NCBI RefSeq assembly: GCF_900115265.1
Contig: NZ_FOVU01000004.1
Location: forward strand, 556,987-620,986
Reading direction: 5' to 3'
DNA: 64,000 bases
DNA from: Bradyrhizobium sp. Ghvi
GTDB taxonomy: Bacteria > Pseudomonadota > Alphaproteobacteria > Rhizobiales > Xanthobacteraceae
A program made the translations under genes and the position numbers. Positions 8,109-17,072 of this stretch are shown here, piece after piece (the first letter of the stretch is position 1; each line of letters starts with the position of its first letter). Below the pieces are notes generated by a model. That model saw only the letters and a list, made by a program, of their open reading frames with translations, did not search any database and was not told the DNA's origin.

Positions 8109-9491
8109 ATGTCCTTTACGATCGCCATCATCGGCCGGCCCAATGTCGGCAAGTCGACACTGTTCAACCGCCTCGTCGGACAGAAGCTCGCGCTCGTCGA
8201 TGACCTGCCCGGCGTCACCCGCGACCGCCGCGAGGGTGAGGCAAAACTGGGCGATCTCGAATTCACCATCGTCGATACCGCCGGCCTCGACGAGGGCGCC
8301 AAGGGGTCGCTGACTGCGCGCATGCAGGAGCAGACCGAGGCCGCGATCGCGCAGGCCGATGCGCTGTTCTTCGTGATCGACGCCCGCATCGGCCTCACGC
8401 CGACCGATCGCGCTTTCGCCGATTTCGCGCGCAAGGCCAACAAGCCCGTGCTGCTGGTCGCCAACAAGAGCGAGGGCAAGCACGGCGATGCCGGCGCAAT
8501 GGAATCGTTTGCGCTTGGTCTCGGCGATCCCATCCAGATCTCGGCCGAGCATGGCGAGGGTATGGGTGAGCTTTACGATGCGCTCGCCAGGCTGATGCCG
8601 GAGCCTGTCGACGAGGATGAGGCCGAGGACGACGAACCGCTCTCCGAGGAGGAAGCCGCAACGCGCCCGATCCGGGTTGCCATCGTCGGTCGGCCCAATG
8701 CCGGCAAGTCGACGCTCATCAACCATCTGCTCGGCGAGGAGCGGCTGCTGACGAGCCCGGAGGCCGGCACCACGCGCGATTCCATTGCAGTCGAGATCAA
8801 CTGGAAGGGCCGCGATTTCCGTGTGTTCGACACCGCGGGTCTGCGGCGGCGCTCGCGCATCGAGGAGAAGCTGGAGAAGCTCTCGGTTGCGGATGCGCTG
8901 CGCGCGGTGCGCTTTGCCGAAGTGGTCGTGCTGATGATGGACACGCAGAACCGCTTCGAGGAGCAGGATCTGCGTATCGCCGACCTGATCGAGCGTGAGG
9001 GCCGCGCCGTCGTGCTCGCCGTCAACAAATGGGACCTGATGGAGACCAAGGGCGGCGGCGCGATCTCCGCTCTGCGCCGCGACGCCGATCATTGGCTGCC
9101 GCAGCTCAAGGGCGTGCCAATCGTCGCCGTCTCCGGCCTGATGGGCGAGGGCATCGATCGCCTGATGCAGGCGATCCAGGATGCCTATGCGCTCTGGAAC
9201 AGGCGCGTGCCGACGTCGGCCTTGAACCGCTGGTTCGAACAGGCGACCCAGGCCAATCCGCCGCCCGCCGTGTCCGGCCGCCGGCTGAAGCTGAACTACA
9301 TCACGCAGACCAAGGCGCGCCCGCCCAGCTTCGTGTTGTTCTGTTCGCGCGCGGACGCGGTGCCGCAGTCGTACCTGCGCTATCTCATCAATTCGATGCG
9401 TGAGGCCTTCGACCTGCCGGGCACGCCCGTGCGCATCACCTTGCGCGAGAAGGCCAATCCCTTCGCACACAAGCGCAAGCGGCCTTCGTGA
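8109..9491 (+). CDS. der: Ribosome biogenesis GTPase Der (EngA)
   Basis: A 460-residue protein with two tandem GTPase domains, the hallmark of Der, followed by a KH-like domain. Domain 1 has GRPNVGKST (residues 9-17) and DTAGLD; domain 2 has GRPNAGKST (about 196-204), DTAGLRRRSR and NKWDLME. An acidic linker (DEDEAEDDEPLSEEE) joins them. Der binds the 50S subunit during assembly and is essential in most bacteria. The C-terminus ends in basic KRKRPS. The gene is the last of the TPR-lipoprotein-der set and converges on an ABC binding-protein gene. Confidence 0.97.
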   Translation: MSFTIAIIGRPNVGKSTLFNRLVGQKLALVDDLPGVTRDRREGEAKLGDLEFTIVDTAGLDEGAKGSLTARMQEQTEAAIAQADALFFVIDARIGLTPTDRAFADFARKANKPVLLVANKSEGKHGDAGAMESFALGLGDPIQISAEHGEGMGELYDALARLMPEPVDEDEAEDDEPLSEEEAATRPIRVAIVGRPNAGKSTLINHLLGEERLLTSPEAGTTRDSIAVEINWKGRDFRVFDTAGLRRRSRIEEKLEKLSVADALRAVRFAEVVVLMMDTQNRFEEQDLRIADLIEREGRAVVLAVNKWDLMETKGGGAISALRRDADHWLPQLKGVPIVAVSGLMGEGIDRLMQAIQDAYALWNRRVPTSALNRWFEQATQANPPPAVSGRRLKLNYITQTKARPPSFVLFCSRADAVPQSYLRYLINSMREAFDLPGTPVRITLREKANPFAHKRKRPS

Positions 9492-9505
9492 GCGCGGATC
9501 ATTGT

Positions 9506-9580
9506 GATTCCGGTCTGGTGCATTGGCACCAGACCGGAATCTCGAGATTTCGGGTTCGGTCCCTTGGGCCGCCCCGGAAT
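9506..9580. terminator. Bidirectional hairpin between der and a convergent gene, part of a repeat
   Basis: A perfect 16-bp inverted repeat, GATTCCGGTCTGGTGC (9506-9521) and GCACCAGACCGGAATC (9526-9541), encloses ATTG. A second weaker hairpin follows (ATTTCGGG at 9547-9554 with CCCGGAAT at 9573-9580). The position between converging genes suits a two-way terminator, though there is no strong T-run. The CCGGAAT/ATTCCGG ends shared by both hairpins suggest a dispersed palindromic repeat. Confidence 0.65.
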
Positions 9581-9593
9581 GACCGTTACGCGG

Positions 9594-10820
9594 TCACTTC
9601 TTCACCAGCGGGCACTCGCTGTCCTTGAGCGGCCTTGCGGCATCTTCCGCCGGGATGTTCGCAACCAGCTTGTAATAGTCCCACGGTCCCTTCGATTCCT
9701 CCGGCTTCTTCACCTCGAACAGGTAGGCCGGGATGATGCGGCGGCCGTCCTCGCGCAGCGGGCCCTTGCCGAACAGCGGATCGTCCGTCGGGATTTCCTT
9801 CATCTTGGCGACGACCTTGGCGCCGTCATGCGGATTGCCGCCGAGCGCCTCGAGCGCCTTCAGGTAGTGGATTACGCCGGCATAGTTGCCGGCCTGGGTC
9901 ATCGAGGGCATCGCGTGGTTGGCCACCCTCTCCTGGAATCGCTTGGACCAGGCGCGGGTGTTGTCGTTCAGATCCCAGTAGAAGGATTCGGTGAAGGTCA
10001 GGCCGTGCGCGGTCTTGAGGCCGAGCGAGTGGACGTCGTTGATGAAGAGCAGCAGCGCGGCAAGCTTCTGGCCGCCTTCGACGATGCCGAACTCGGCCGC
10101 CTGCTTGATCGAATTGGTGGTGTCGCCGCCGGCATTGGCAAGCCCGATGATCTTCGCCTTGGAGTTCTGCGCCTGAAGCAGGAAGGACGAGAAGTCCGAG
10201 GTGTTGAGCGGATGCTTGACGCCACCGAGCACCTTGCCGCCGTTCGCGGTGACAACGGCGCTGGTGTCACGCTCGAGCGCGGCGCCGAAGGCGTAGTCGG
10301 CGGTCAGGAAGAACCAGCTATCGCCGCCAGCCTTGGTCAGCGCCTTGCCGGTGCCGTTGGCCAGCATGTAGGTGTCGTAGGTGTAGGAGATGGTGTTGGC
10401 GTTGCAGGCCTTGCCGGTGAGATCGGCGCTGGCGCCGCCATTGTTGAGCAGGACGACGTTCTTTTCCTTGGCGACGTTGCTGACCGCCAGGGCCACGCCG
10501 GAGTTCGGCGTGTCGGTGATCATGTCGACCTTCTGGGTGTCGATCCACTGCCGCGCGATGTTGACGCCGACATCAGGCTTGTTCTGGTGGTCGCCGCTGA
10601 CCACCTCGATTTTCCAGCCCTTGGCAGCCAGGCCCGAATCCTCGACCGCCATCTTGACCGCCGCCACGGAGCCGGGGCCGCCGATATCGGCGTAGAGGCT
10701 CGACATGTCGTTGAGCACGCCGATCGTGACGGTCTTGTCCTGAGCGTTGGCGGATGTGGCAAAACCGAAGGCGGCGCAGGCCAGAAGGGCCGCGGAGCGG
10801 CGCGCGAACGTCGTCGTCAT
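9594..10820 (-). CDS. ABC transporter substrate-binding protein, branched-chain amino acid type
   Basis: A 408-residue exported protein: Arg-containing signal peptide ending about SANAQ, then KTVTIGVLNDMSSLYADIGG, the usual opening of LivK-type (peripla_BP_6) receptors. Later blocks such as NNGGASADLTGKACN and FFLTADYAFGAALERD also fit. Such proteins capture amino acids, amides or aromatic acids in the periplasm and pass them to LivFGHM permeases. No permease or ATPase gene lies beside it, so it is an orphan receptor here; the ligand cannot be predicted. The start ATG at 10820 has a GGAGGAAATC ribosome site upstream. Confidence 0.92.
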   Translation of the reverse strand: MTTTFARRSAALLACAAFGFATSANAQDKTVTIGVLNDMSSLYADIGGPGSVAAVKMAVEDSGLAAKGWKIEVVSGDHQNKPDVGVNIARQWIDTQKVDMITDTPNSGVALAVSNVAKEKNVVLLNNGGASADLTGKACNANTISYTYDTYMLANGTGKALTKAGGDSWFFLTADYAFGAALERDTSAVVTANGGKVLGGVKHPLNTSDFSSFLLQAQNSKAKIIGLANAGGDTTNSIKQAAEFGIVEGGQKLAALLLFINDVHSLGLKTAHGLTFTESFYWDLNDNTRAWSKRFQERVANHAMPSMTQAGNYAGVIHYLKALEALGGNPHDGAKVVAKMKEIPTDDPLFGKGPLREDGRRIIPAYLFEVKKPEESKGPWDYYKLVANIPAEDAARPLKDSECPLVKK

Positions 10821-11043
10821 AAAGGATTTCCTCCATTGTCAAATGTGCGGACGGCCCTCTTGCGGAGCCTTGTTCCGGCGGATGGCTCTACCGCGTCCCG
10901 CGGGCCCCGGCAATGCGCCTAAAGCCGGACGACGCTGCGCCGTCGCGTCACCCGTCGGTTAACTCTGGGGCAAAGATGCGTTGAGACGCTATTTCAGCGC
11001 GTCCGGGGGCAGCTAGAGCTCCTGCACGATTGAGCCGAAGCCC

Positions 11044-11784
11044 TCAGGCCGGCGCGCGGAAGGTCATCAGGCTGCGCGTCTTGTAGTCGTAGAACTTGCC
11101 GGTTTCCGTCCAGTCGGGCGCACACATGGGCACGATGAATTCGGCGACCTGCTCGGGCGTGTCGAGCGTCGCCGGGTCCTCGCCCGGCATCAGGGTGGCG
11201 CGCATGCGGGTGCGGATCGGGCCCGGATTGAACAAATTGACGCGGATCTTCGTGTTCGCGGTTTCGTGGGCCCAGGCACGGGCCAGCGTCTCCAGCGCGG
11301 CCTTGGAGGCGGCGTAGGGGCTGACATAGGCGGTGGCTTTGTTGGCGGCGCTCGAGGTGATGAACACCGCCCGGCCGGCATCGGACTGCTTCAGCAGCGG
11401 CTCCATGCAGCGGATCAGCTGGAAGTTTGCGGAGACGTTGACGGCCATCACGTCGTTGAATGTCTTCAGCTCGATATGGCCGATCGGCGAGGAGGGGCCG
11501 AGCACGCCGGCATTGCCGACGAGGATGTCGAGCTTGCCATAGCGCTCGTGCAGGCCCGCACCGAGCCGGGCGATGCCGTCGGTATCGGTGAGGTTGAGCG
11601 GCACCAGCGTCGCGCTGCCGCCCACATTGCGGATCTCGTCGTCGAGCTCTTCGAGCCCGCCTTGCGTGCGCGCGGTGGCCACAATATGCGCCCCGGCCTT
11701 CGCCAGCGCGAGCGCCGTGGCAAAGCCGATGCCGCGCGAGGCGCCGGTGACGAGAGCGATGCGGTTGGCGAGAGGTTTGGTCAT
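11044..11784 (-). CDS. SDR family NAD(P)-dependent oxidoreductase
   Basis: A 246-residue classical short-chain dehydrogenase. The nucleotide-binding TGASRGIG is at residues 14-21, NAGV near 92-95, the catalytic Ser in FITSSAA, and Tyr/Lys in YVSPYAASK near 154-162. The cofactor preference and substrate are not clear. It follows purF on the same strand, separated by a palindromic repeat (11804-11878), so it may be expressed apart from purF. The C-terminal DWTETGKFYDYKTR resembles SDRs often found next to purF in Bradyrhizobium. Confidence 0.9.
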   Translation of the reverse strand: MTKPLANRIALVTGASRGIGFATALALAKAGAHIVATARTQGGLEELDDEIRNVGGSATLVPLNLTDTDGIARLGAGLHERYGKLDILVGNAGVLGPSSPIGHIELKTFNDVMAVNVSANFQLIRCMEPLLKQSDAGRAVFITSSAANKATAYVSPYAASKAALETLARAWAHETANTKIRVNLFNPGPIRTRMRATLMPGEDPATLDTPEQVAEFIVPMCAPDWTETGKFYDYKTRSLMTFRAPA

Positions 11785-11803
11785 CGGCGAATACTTCCGT
11801 CAT

Positions 11804-11878
11804 GCCCGGGCTTGTCACGGGCATCCACGTTCTTTACGGCGGGTATTACAGACGTGGATGGCCGGGACAAGCCCGGCC
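11804..11878. repeat. Long imperfect palindromic repeat between purF and the SDR gene
   Basis: Arms of about 27 bp, 11804-11830 (GCCCGGGCTTGTCACGGGCA and on) and 11852-11878 (ending GACAAGCCCGGCC), pair with only a few mismatches around a 21-bp spacer. Each arm is itself a small palindrome. This is the shape of the long palindromic elements that I know to be frequent in Bradyrhizobium intergenic DNA. As RNA it would fold strongly and could end purF transcription. Confidence 0.75.
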
Positions 11879-11926
11879 ACGACGAAAAGAGGCCTCTGAT
11901 GAGCCCCCGCGATGACGCCTTCGCCG

Positions 11927-13438
11927 TCAGCTCGCCTCCGCCAGCAGCGACAGCTGCCGCGGCTGCGGCTCGGTCTGGGTCTGGTCGGTGAGGTGGGTTG
12001 GATAATCGCCGGTAAAGCAGTGATCCGCAAACTTCGGATTGGCGGGATCGCGGCCGGGCTCGCCCATGGCGCGGTACATGCCGTCGATCGACAGGAAGGC
12101 GAGCGAGTCGGCGCCGATGAGCTCGCGCATCTCCTCCAGCGAATGCGTCGCGGCCAGGAGGCCGCCACGGTCGGGCAGGTCGATGCCGTAATAATCGGGG
12201 TAGAGAATCGGGGGCGAGGCGAGGCGGAAGTGCACTTCCTTGGCACCGGCATCGCGCATCATGCGCACGATCTTCTTCGAGGTGGTGCCGCGCACCAGCG
12301 AGTCGTCGATCAGGATGATGCGCTTGCCTTCGATCGCGGCGCGGTTGGCCGAGTGCTTCATGCGCACGCCGGATTCGCGGATCGCCTGGGTCGGCTGGAT
12401 GAAGGTGCGGCCGACATAGTGGTTGCGGATGATGCCGAGCTCGAACGGCACGCCCGAATGCTGGCTGTAGCCGACCGCGGCGGGCACGCCGGAATCCGGC
12501 ACCGGCACCACGACATCGACGGGCACATGGCTCTCGCGTGCGAGCTGGGCGCCGAAATTCTTGCGCACCTCGTAGACCGAGCGGCCGTGCACGATGGAGT
12601 CCGGACGCGCGAAATAGATGTACTCGAAGATGCAGGGGCGCGGCGCCATCGGCGGGAACGGCTTGTGGATGTCCTGGCCGTTTTCGTCGAACACGATGAC
12701 TTCGCCGGGTTCGATGTCGCGCACGAAGCGCGCGCCGATGATGTCGAGCGCACAGGTCTCCGACGTCAGGATCGGGCAGCCGTCGAGCTCGCCGAGCACC
12801 AGCGGGCGGATGCCGCGCGGATCGCGCGAGCCGACCAGCTTCTTGTTGGTGAGCGAGACCAGCGCATAGGCGCCTTCGATCTCGCGCAGCGCGTCGATGT
12901 AGCGCTCGATGAAGCGGCTACGCCTGGAGCGCGCCACCAGGTGCAGGATCACCTCGGTGTCGGACGTCGACTGCATCATCGCGCCGTTCTTGACGAGCTC
13001 GCGGCGCAGCGTCAGGCCGTTTGAGAGGTTGCCGTTGTGGGCGACCGCGAGGCCGCCGGCATTGAGCTCGGCGAACAGCGGCTGCACATTGCGCAGGATG
13101 GTGGCACCCGTTGTGGCGTAGCGGACGTGGCCGACTGCCATGGTGCCGGGCAGGCGGTCGATCACCTCGCGGCGGGAGAAGGTGTCGCCGACGAGGCCCA
13201 GGCGGCGTTCACTGTGGAAGCGGCTACCATCATAGGAGACGATGCCGGCGGCTTCCTGGCCGCGATGCTGGAGGGCGTGGAGGCCGAGCGCCGTGATGGC
13301 GGCGGCATCAGGATGTCCGTAGATGCCGAATACGCCGCATTCCTCGCGGACCGTATCTCCCTCCAGGTCGTCCTGAAGCTCTAGCGCGGCGGAGCCGGGA
13401 TCGAGTTCGGCTTGGGCGTCCTGGTCAGGGTGTCGCAT
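11927..13438 (-). CDS. purF: Amidophosphoribosyltransferase
   Basis: A 503-residue enzyme for the first step of purine synthesis: PRPP plus glutamine gives phosphoribosylamine. The N-terminal nucleophile is Cys34 in REECGVFGIYGHPDA, so a 33-residue propeptide must be removed, as in the Bacillus subtilis-type enzymes. The glutaminase motif HVRYATTG and the phosphoribosyltransferase PRPP loop IILIDDSLVRGTTSKK are both present. Cysteines that could hold the Fe-S cluster of this subtype are not easy to assign by eye. It follows cvpA by 28 bp, a widely conserved pairing. Confidence 0.97.
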   Translation of the reverse strand: MRHPDQDAQAELDPGSAALELQDDLEGDTVREECGVFGIYGHPDAAAITALGLHALQHRGQEAAGIVSYDGSRFHSERRLGLVGDTFSRREVIDRLPGTMAVGHVRYATTGATILRNVQPLFAELNAGGLAVAHNGNLSNGLTLRRELVKNGAMMQSTSDTEVILHLVARSRRSRFIERYIDALREIEGAYALVSLTNKKLVGSRDPRGIRPLVLGELDGCPILTSETCALDIIGARFVRDIEPGEVIVFDENGQDIHKPFPPMAPRPCIFEYIYFARPDSIVHGRSVYEVRKNFGAQLARESHVPVDVVVPVPDSGVPAAVGYSQHSGVPFELGIIRNHYVGRTFIQPTQAIRESGVRMKHSANRAAIEGKRIILIDDSLVRGTTSKKIVRMMRDAGAKEVHFRLASPPILYPDYYGIDLPDRGGLLAATHSLEEMRELIGADSLAFLSIDGMYRAMGEPGRDPANPKFADHCFTGDYPTHLTDQTQTEPQPRQLSLLAEAS

Positions 13439-13466
13439 CTCGTCCGCGCCTCTCTCTAGGGCTCAA

Positions 13467-14096
13467 TCAACGCGCCGCAGGTTTCTCGATCAGCTTCTTC
13501 AGGCTGTCACGAGCAGGTTTGCTGTACCCGTCGCCGCTGCCCGAAGGCTGCTGTTCGGTATCAGCTTGATCATCGTCTGGTTTGTTTTTCTTGAATCTCT
13601 TCAAGATGGTGTTCTCGGGGTCGTCAGGCAAGAGGGACATCAGCCAATCCCCGGTTCCCTGGAGCACCACGCGGGATTTGGCCCCTGTGACCCAGTCGGG
13701 GCGCTGCTTGTCCGGCACCAGCCAGGTGAAGAACAGGAAGGCGACCACGACGATCAAAAGCCCGCGAGCCAGCCCGAACAGGAACCCGAGCGTGCGGTCC
13801 AGCGCACCAATGCGCGAATCCAGGATCATGTCGGAGATTCGGACCGTGATCACGGAGACGACGATCAGGGTGCCCACGAACACGCCGGCGACCACAACCA
13901 CGCTCGCGACCGTGTCGTTGTTGAAATAGGTCTTGGCGGTCGGCAGCAGCTTGGAGAAGGAGTAGAGCGTCACGATCGCCGCGGTACCCCAGGCCGCGAT
14001 CGAGAGGATCTCGCGCATGAAGCCGCGAACCATGGCCAGCAGGCCCGAGATCAGCATCACACCGAGCAGGATCAGATCGAGGAGTGTTACTGGCAT
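13467..14096 (-). CDS. cvpA: CvpA family membrane protein
   Basis: A 209-residue protein with four N-terminal hydrophobic helices (TLLDLILLGVMLISGLLAMV onwards, with RGFMREILSIAAWG between helices 1 and 2) matching CvpA, named for its need in colicin V production. The last 60 residues are hydrophilic and low in complexity. CvpA homologues are often beside purF; their molecular role is not settled, though they help envelope homeostasis in enterobacteria. The gene lies between radA and purF on the same strand, with 168 bp to radA. Confidence 0.9.
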   Translation of the reverse strand: MPVTLLDLILLGVMLISGLLAMVRGFMREILSIAAWGTAAIVTLYSFSKLLPTAKTYFNNDTVASVVVVAGVFVGTLIVVSVITVRISDMILDSRIGALDRTLGFLFGLARGLLIVVVAFLFFTWLVPDKQRPDWVTGAKSRVVLQGTGDWLMSLLPDDPENTILKRFKKNKPDDDQADTEQQPSGSGDGYSKPARDSLKKLIEKPAAR

Positions 14097-14264
14097 CGGC
14101 TGGTCTGGTCCGCTCGTACTCTCAAAGGGTGCTCAGCGAATCGGTGTTTGGCCGCCGCCCTAAAAGAGGGCCAGACGACGCTTCCGGCAAGGCCGCAACC
14201 ACGCAATCCCATGCTGCTTTTGTGACGGCTGTATAGCGGCGGGGGCGCTTGGCGTCACCTCCAG

Positions 14265-15713
14265 CTAACCCTCTCCACGGCGGAATCTTGCCGGTGTGGC
14301 ATTTTTCTCCGCTGGAGCGCTCGACTCACCCCGGCGCGAGCCTCGGGCGGCGATTTCAGCGACCAGCGTCGTAAGACTATTGATCGCGTTCAGGGACAAT
14401 CCGGCATCCCCGCTCGCCTCGCCACCTCGAGCCGATTCGGGCAGTACAGCGCGCTTGAAGCCGAGTTTTGCCGCTTCCTTGAGCCGCGCCGGGGTCTGCG
14501 CCACCGGGCGGATCACGCCGGAGAGCGAAATCTCGCCAAAATAGACCGCATCGGTGGGTAACTGCGCGTTAACCAGAGACGAAACCAGCGCGGCTGCAGC
14601 GGCCATGTCGGCGGCCGGTTCGTGGATGCGCAGGCCGCCGGCGACGTTCAGGTAGACGTCGTGGCCGGACAGCTTGACGCCGCAATGCGCCTCCAGCACC
14701 GCCAGCACCATCGAGAGCCGGCTCTGATCCCAGCCGACCACCGCGCGGCGCGGGGTGCCGAGCGAGGTCGGCGCCACCAGCGCCTGCAATTCGACCAGAA
14801 CTGGCCGCGTGCCCTCGATCCCTGCGAAGACAGCCGTGCCGGGCGTGCCGAGATCGCGCTCGGACAGGAACAGCTCGGAGGGGTTGGTGACCTCGCGCAG
14901 ACCGAGGCCGGTCATCTCGAACACGCCGATCTCGTCCGTCGGGCCGAAGCGGTTCTTCACGGCGCGCAGGATGCGGAATTGCTGCGAGCCTTCGCCTTCG
15001 AAGGACATCACGGCATCGACCATGTGCTCGACGACGCGGGGGCCGGCGATCTGGCCGTCCTTGGTGACGTGGCCGACCAGGATGATGGCAGCACCCGTCT
15101 TCTTGGCGAAACGAATGAGCGCCTGCGCCGAAGCGCGCACCTGCGTGACCGTGCCCGGCGCCGATTCCACCGTGTCGGTCCACATGGTCTGGATCGAGTC
15201 GATCACGATCAGCCGTGGCACCGTGCCTTCCGACAGGGTCGAGACGATATCCTCGACCGAAGTCTCGGCCGCGAGCTGCACCGGCGCATCCGACAGCCCG
15301 AGCCGCTCGGCGCGCAGCCGCACCTGGGCAATGGCTTCTTCGCCGGAGATATAGACGATGCGGTGGCCGGCGCGCGCCATCATGCTGGTCGCCTGCGTCA
15401 ATAGCGTCGACTTGCCGATGCCGGGATCGCCGCCGACCAGAAGCACCGAACCGCGGACGAAGCCGCCGCCGGTGACGCGATCGAGCTCGGTTAGCCCGGA
15501 CGACATGCGCGGCGCATCCGGGCTCTTGCCGGCAAGACTCTCCAGCGCAAACGTCCGACCCTTGCGCTTGGAGCGGATCGAGACCGGCACGCTGCCTGAG
15601 GTGTCCTCCTCGGCGAGCGTATTCCACTCGCCGCAGGATTCGCACTTGCCCTGCCAGCGGTTATAGGCCGCGCCGCAGTTCTGGCAGACGAAGGAAAGCG
15701 TGTTCTTGGCCAT
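14265..15713 (-). CDS. radA: DNA repair protein RadA
   Basis: A 482-residue RecA-like protein that promotes branch migration during recombinational repair. The N-terminal zinc finger has Cys10, Cys13, Cys24 and Cys27. Walker A GGDPGIGKST is at about 94-103, the RadA-specific KNRFG motif is in VKNRFGPTDEIGVFEM, and the C-terminal Lon-protease-like domain contains GGLRIHEPAADMAAAAAL. The start ATG at 15713 opens directly into the zinc finger. It is the first gene of the radA-cvpA-purF set and is divergent from the binding-protein gene, with a 189-bp shared promoter interval. Confidence 0.97.
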   Translation of the reverse strand: MAKNTLSFVCQNCGAAYNRWQGKCESCGEWNTLAEEDTSGSVPVSIRSKRKGRTFALESLAGKSPDAPRMSSGLTELDRVTGGGFVRGSVLLVGGDPGIGKSTLLTQATSMMARAGHRIVYISGEEAIAQVRLRAERLGLSDAPVQLAAETSVEDIVSTLSEGTVPRLIVIDSIQTMWTDTVESAPGTVTQVRASAQALIRFAKKTGAAIILVGHVTKDGQIAGPRVVEHMVDAVMSFEGEGSQQFRILRAVKNRFGPTDEIGVFEMTGLGLREVTNPSELFLSERDLGTPGTAVFAGIEGTRPVLVELQALVAPTSLGTPRRAVVGWDQSRLSMVLAVLEAHCGVKLSGHDVYLNVAGGLRIHEPAADMAAAAALVSSLVNAQLPTDAVYFGEISLSGVIRPVAQTPARLKEAAKLGFKRAVLPESARGGEASGDAGLSLNAINSLTTLVAEIAARGSRRGESSAPAEKNATPARFRRGEG

Positions 15714-15902
15714 CGGTGTGGTGAGTCGGAGGTTTCAAATGCGCTGATAGCACGGAATGATGGGCTGCGCGGGCATCGTGAGCGCTCCAACGAGCCCAAT
15801 TCCGTGCAACCGATACACCCTTTGTTAGCGTTACGCCGTCCCGCTGCGCCGGACTTTGCCAAATGTTAGCGGACGCAGGTCCAGTTTCGGAACCAGGATG
15901 GG

Positions 15903-17072
15903 GTGGCGAAACGAATGACGGTCCTTTCACGGATATTGCTCGCTGCGAGCATGGCCTTTGGCGTTCTCGTGCCGGCTGGCCCTGTCGTTGCGGCCGATGC
16001 AAAGCCGCTCAACATCGTCTTCGTGAATCCCGGTAAGACCGGGGAGGTCTACTGGGACATGGTCTCGCAGACCATGCAGGCCGCCGGCCGCAAGCTCGAC
16101 GCCCATGTCGAGGTGCTGACCAGCGAGCGCAATTACCGCACCATGCAGGAGCTCGGCCTCGGCGTGGTCGCCCGTACCGACAAGCCGGACTTCCTCATTC
16201 TGTCGAACGAAGAGTCCGCCGCCATTCCGATCCTGGAGGCGGCCGAGGCGGCAGGCATCAAGACGCTGCTGCTGTCGAACACGTTGATCGGCGAGGACGC
16301 GACGCGCCTTGGGCCGCCGCGAGCCAAGCTCAAGAACTGGCTCGGCGACATCACGACCGACCTGACGACCGCGGGCGCGCGGATGGCGAATGCGCTGATC
16401 GGCGCGGCACGCAACGAGAAATGGCAAAGCCCTGATGGCAAGATCCATCTACTCGGAATCGGCGGCGACGAGATCACGCCGGCCTCGATCGCCCGCAATG
16501 CCGGCCTCCAGCTCGCGGTCGCAGCGGCGCCCGACGTGGTCGTGGACCGGATGCTGTTCGCGAACTGGACGCAGTCGGAAGCGGAGCAGGTGGCGGCCAA
16601 TTACCTGGGCTGGGCGCAGCGCAAGGGCATCCGTCCCGCAGGGATCTGGGCTGGCAACGATCCGATGGCGCTAGGGGCGCTCAAGGCCGTCGCGGCCGCC
16701 GGCATCACACCGGGGCAGGATCTCCAGATTGTCGGACTCAACTGGTCGGAGGACGCGCTGCGTGAAATCAAGGCCGGTCGTTTGCTGCTGACAGATGGCG
16801 GTCATTTCCTGCTCGGTGGCTGGTCGATCGTCCTGCTGCGCGACTACGCTGACGGCTGCGACTTCGCAGCCAGCTCGCCGCATATCGAGGTCAAGACGTC
16901 GGCGATCACGCGCGACAATCTCGGCTCCGTCGCCGCGCTGATCAAGAGCCGGGCCTTCGACCGGATCGATTTTGCGCGAATCAGGGCAAAGCCGGGACGC
17001 TGCGGCCAATACGACTTCTCAGTGGATATGCTGATCTCCTCGCTGTCACCTCCAAGCAGCGCCGGTGAATGA
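15903..17072 (+). CDS. Periplasmic sugar-binding-like protein, partner of GGDEF-EAL protein
   Basis: A 389-residue exported protein with signal peptide TVLSRILLAASMAFGVLVPA cleaved near VAADA. The mature part starts KPLNIVFVNPGKTGEVYWDM, the pattern of type I periplasmic sugar-binding proteins (peripla_BP_4, RbsB-like), and has the late block GIWAGNDPMALGALKAVAAA. No permease or ATPase is nearby. Instead its stop overlaps the start of a membrane GGDEF-EAL gene by 4 bp (ATGA), so it probably senses a ligand for that protein rather than feeding a transporter, as LuxP does for LuxQ. The start may be GTG 15903 or ATG 15915; both keep the signal peptide. Confidence 0.88.
   Translation: MAKRMTVLSRILLAASMAFGVLVPAGPVVAADAKPLNIVFVNPGKTGEVYWDMVSQTMQAAGRKLDAHVEVLTSERNYRTMQELGLGVVARTDKPDFLILSNEESAAIPILEAAEAAGIKTLLLSNTLIGEDATRLGPPRAKLKNWLGDITTDLTTAGARMANALIGAARNEKWQSPDGKIHLLGIGGDEITPASIARNAGLQLAVAAAPDVVVDRMLFANWTQSEAEQVAANYLGWAQRKGIRPAGIWAGNDPMALGALKAVAAAGITPGQDLQIVGLNWSEDALREIKAGRLLLTDGGHFLLGGWSIVLLRDYADGCDFAASSPHIEVKTSAITRDNLGSVAALIKSRAFDRIDFARIRAKPGRCGQYDFSVDMLISSLSPPSSAGE

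Noticed and set aside
7572..9470. Long minus-strand frame opposite der
   Set aside because: Same antisense effect; der on the plus strand has all its GTPase motifs in frame.
11912..13024. Plus-strand frame of 370 codons opposite purF
   Set aside because: Shadow of purF; low-complexity translation and no ribosome site.
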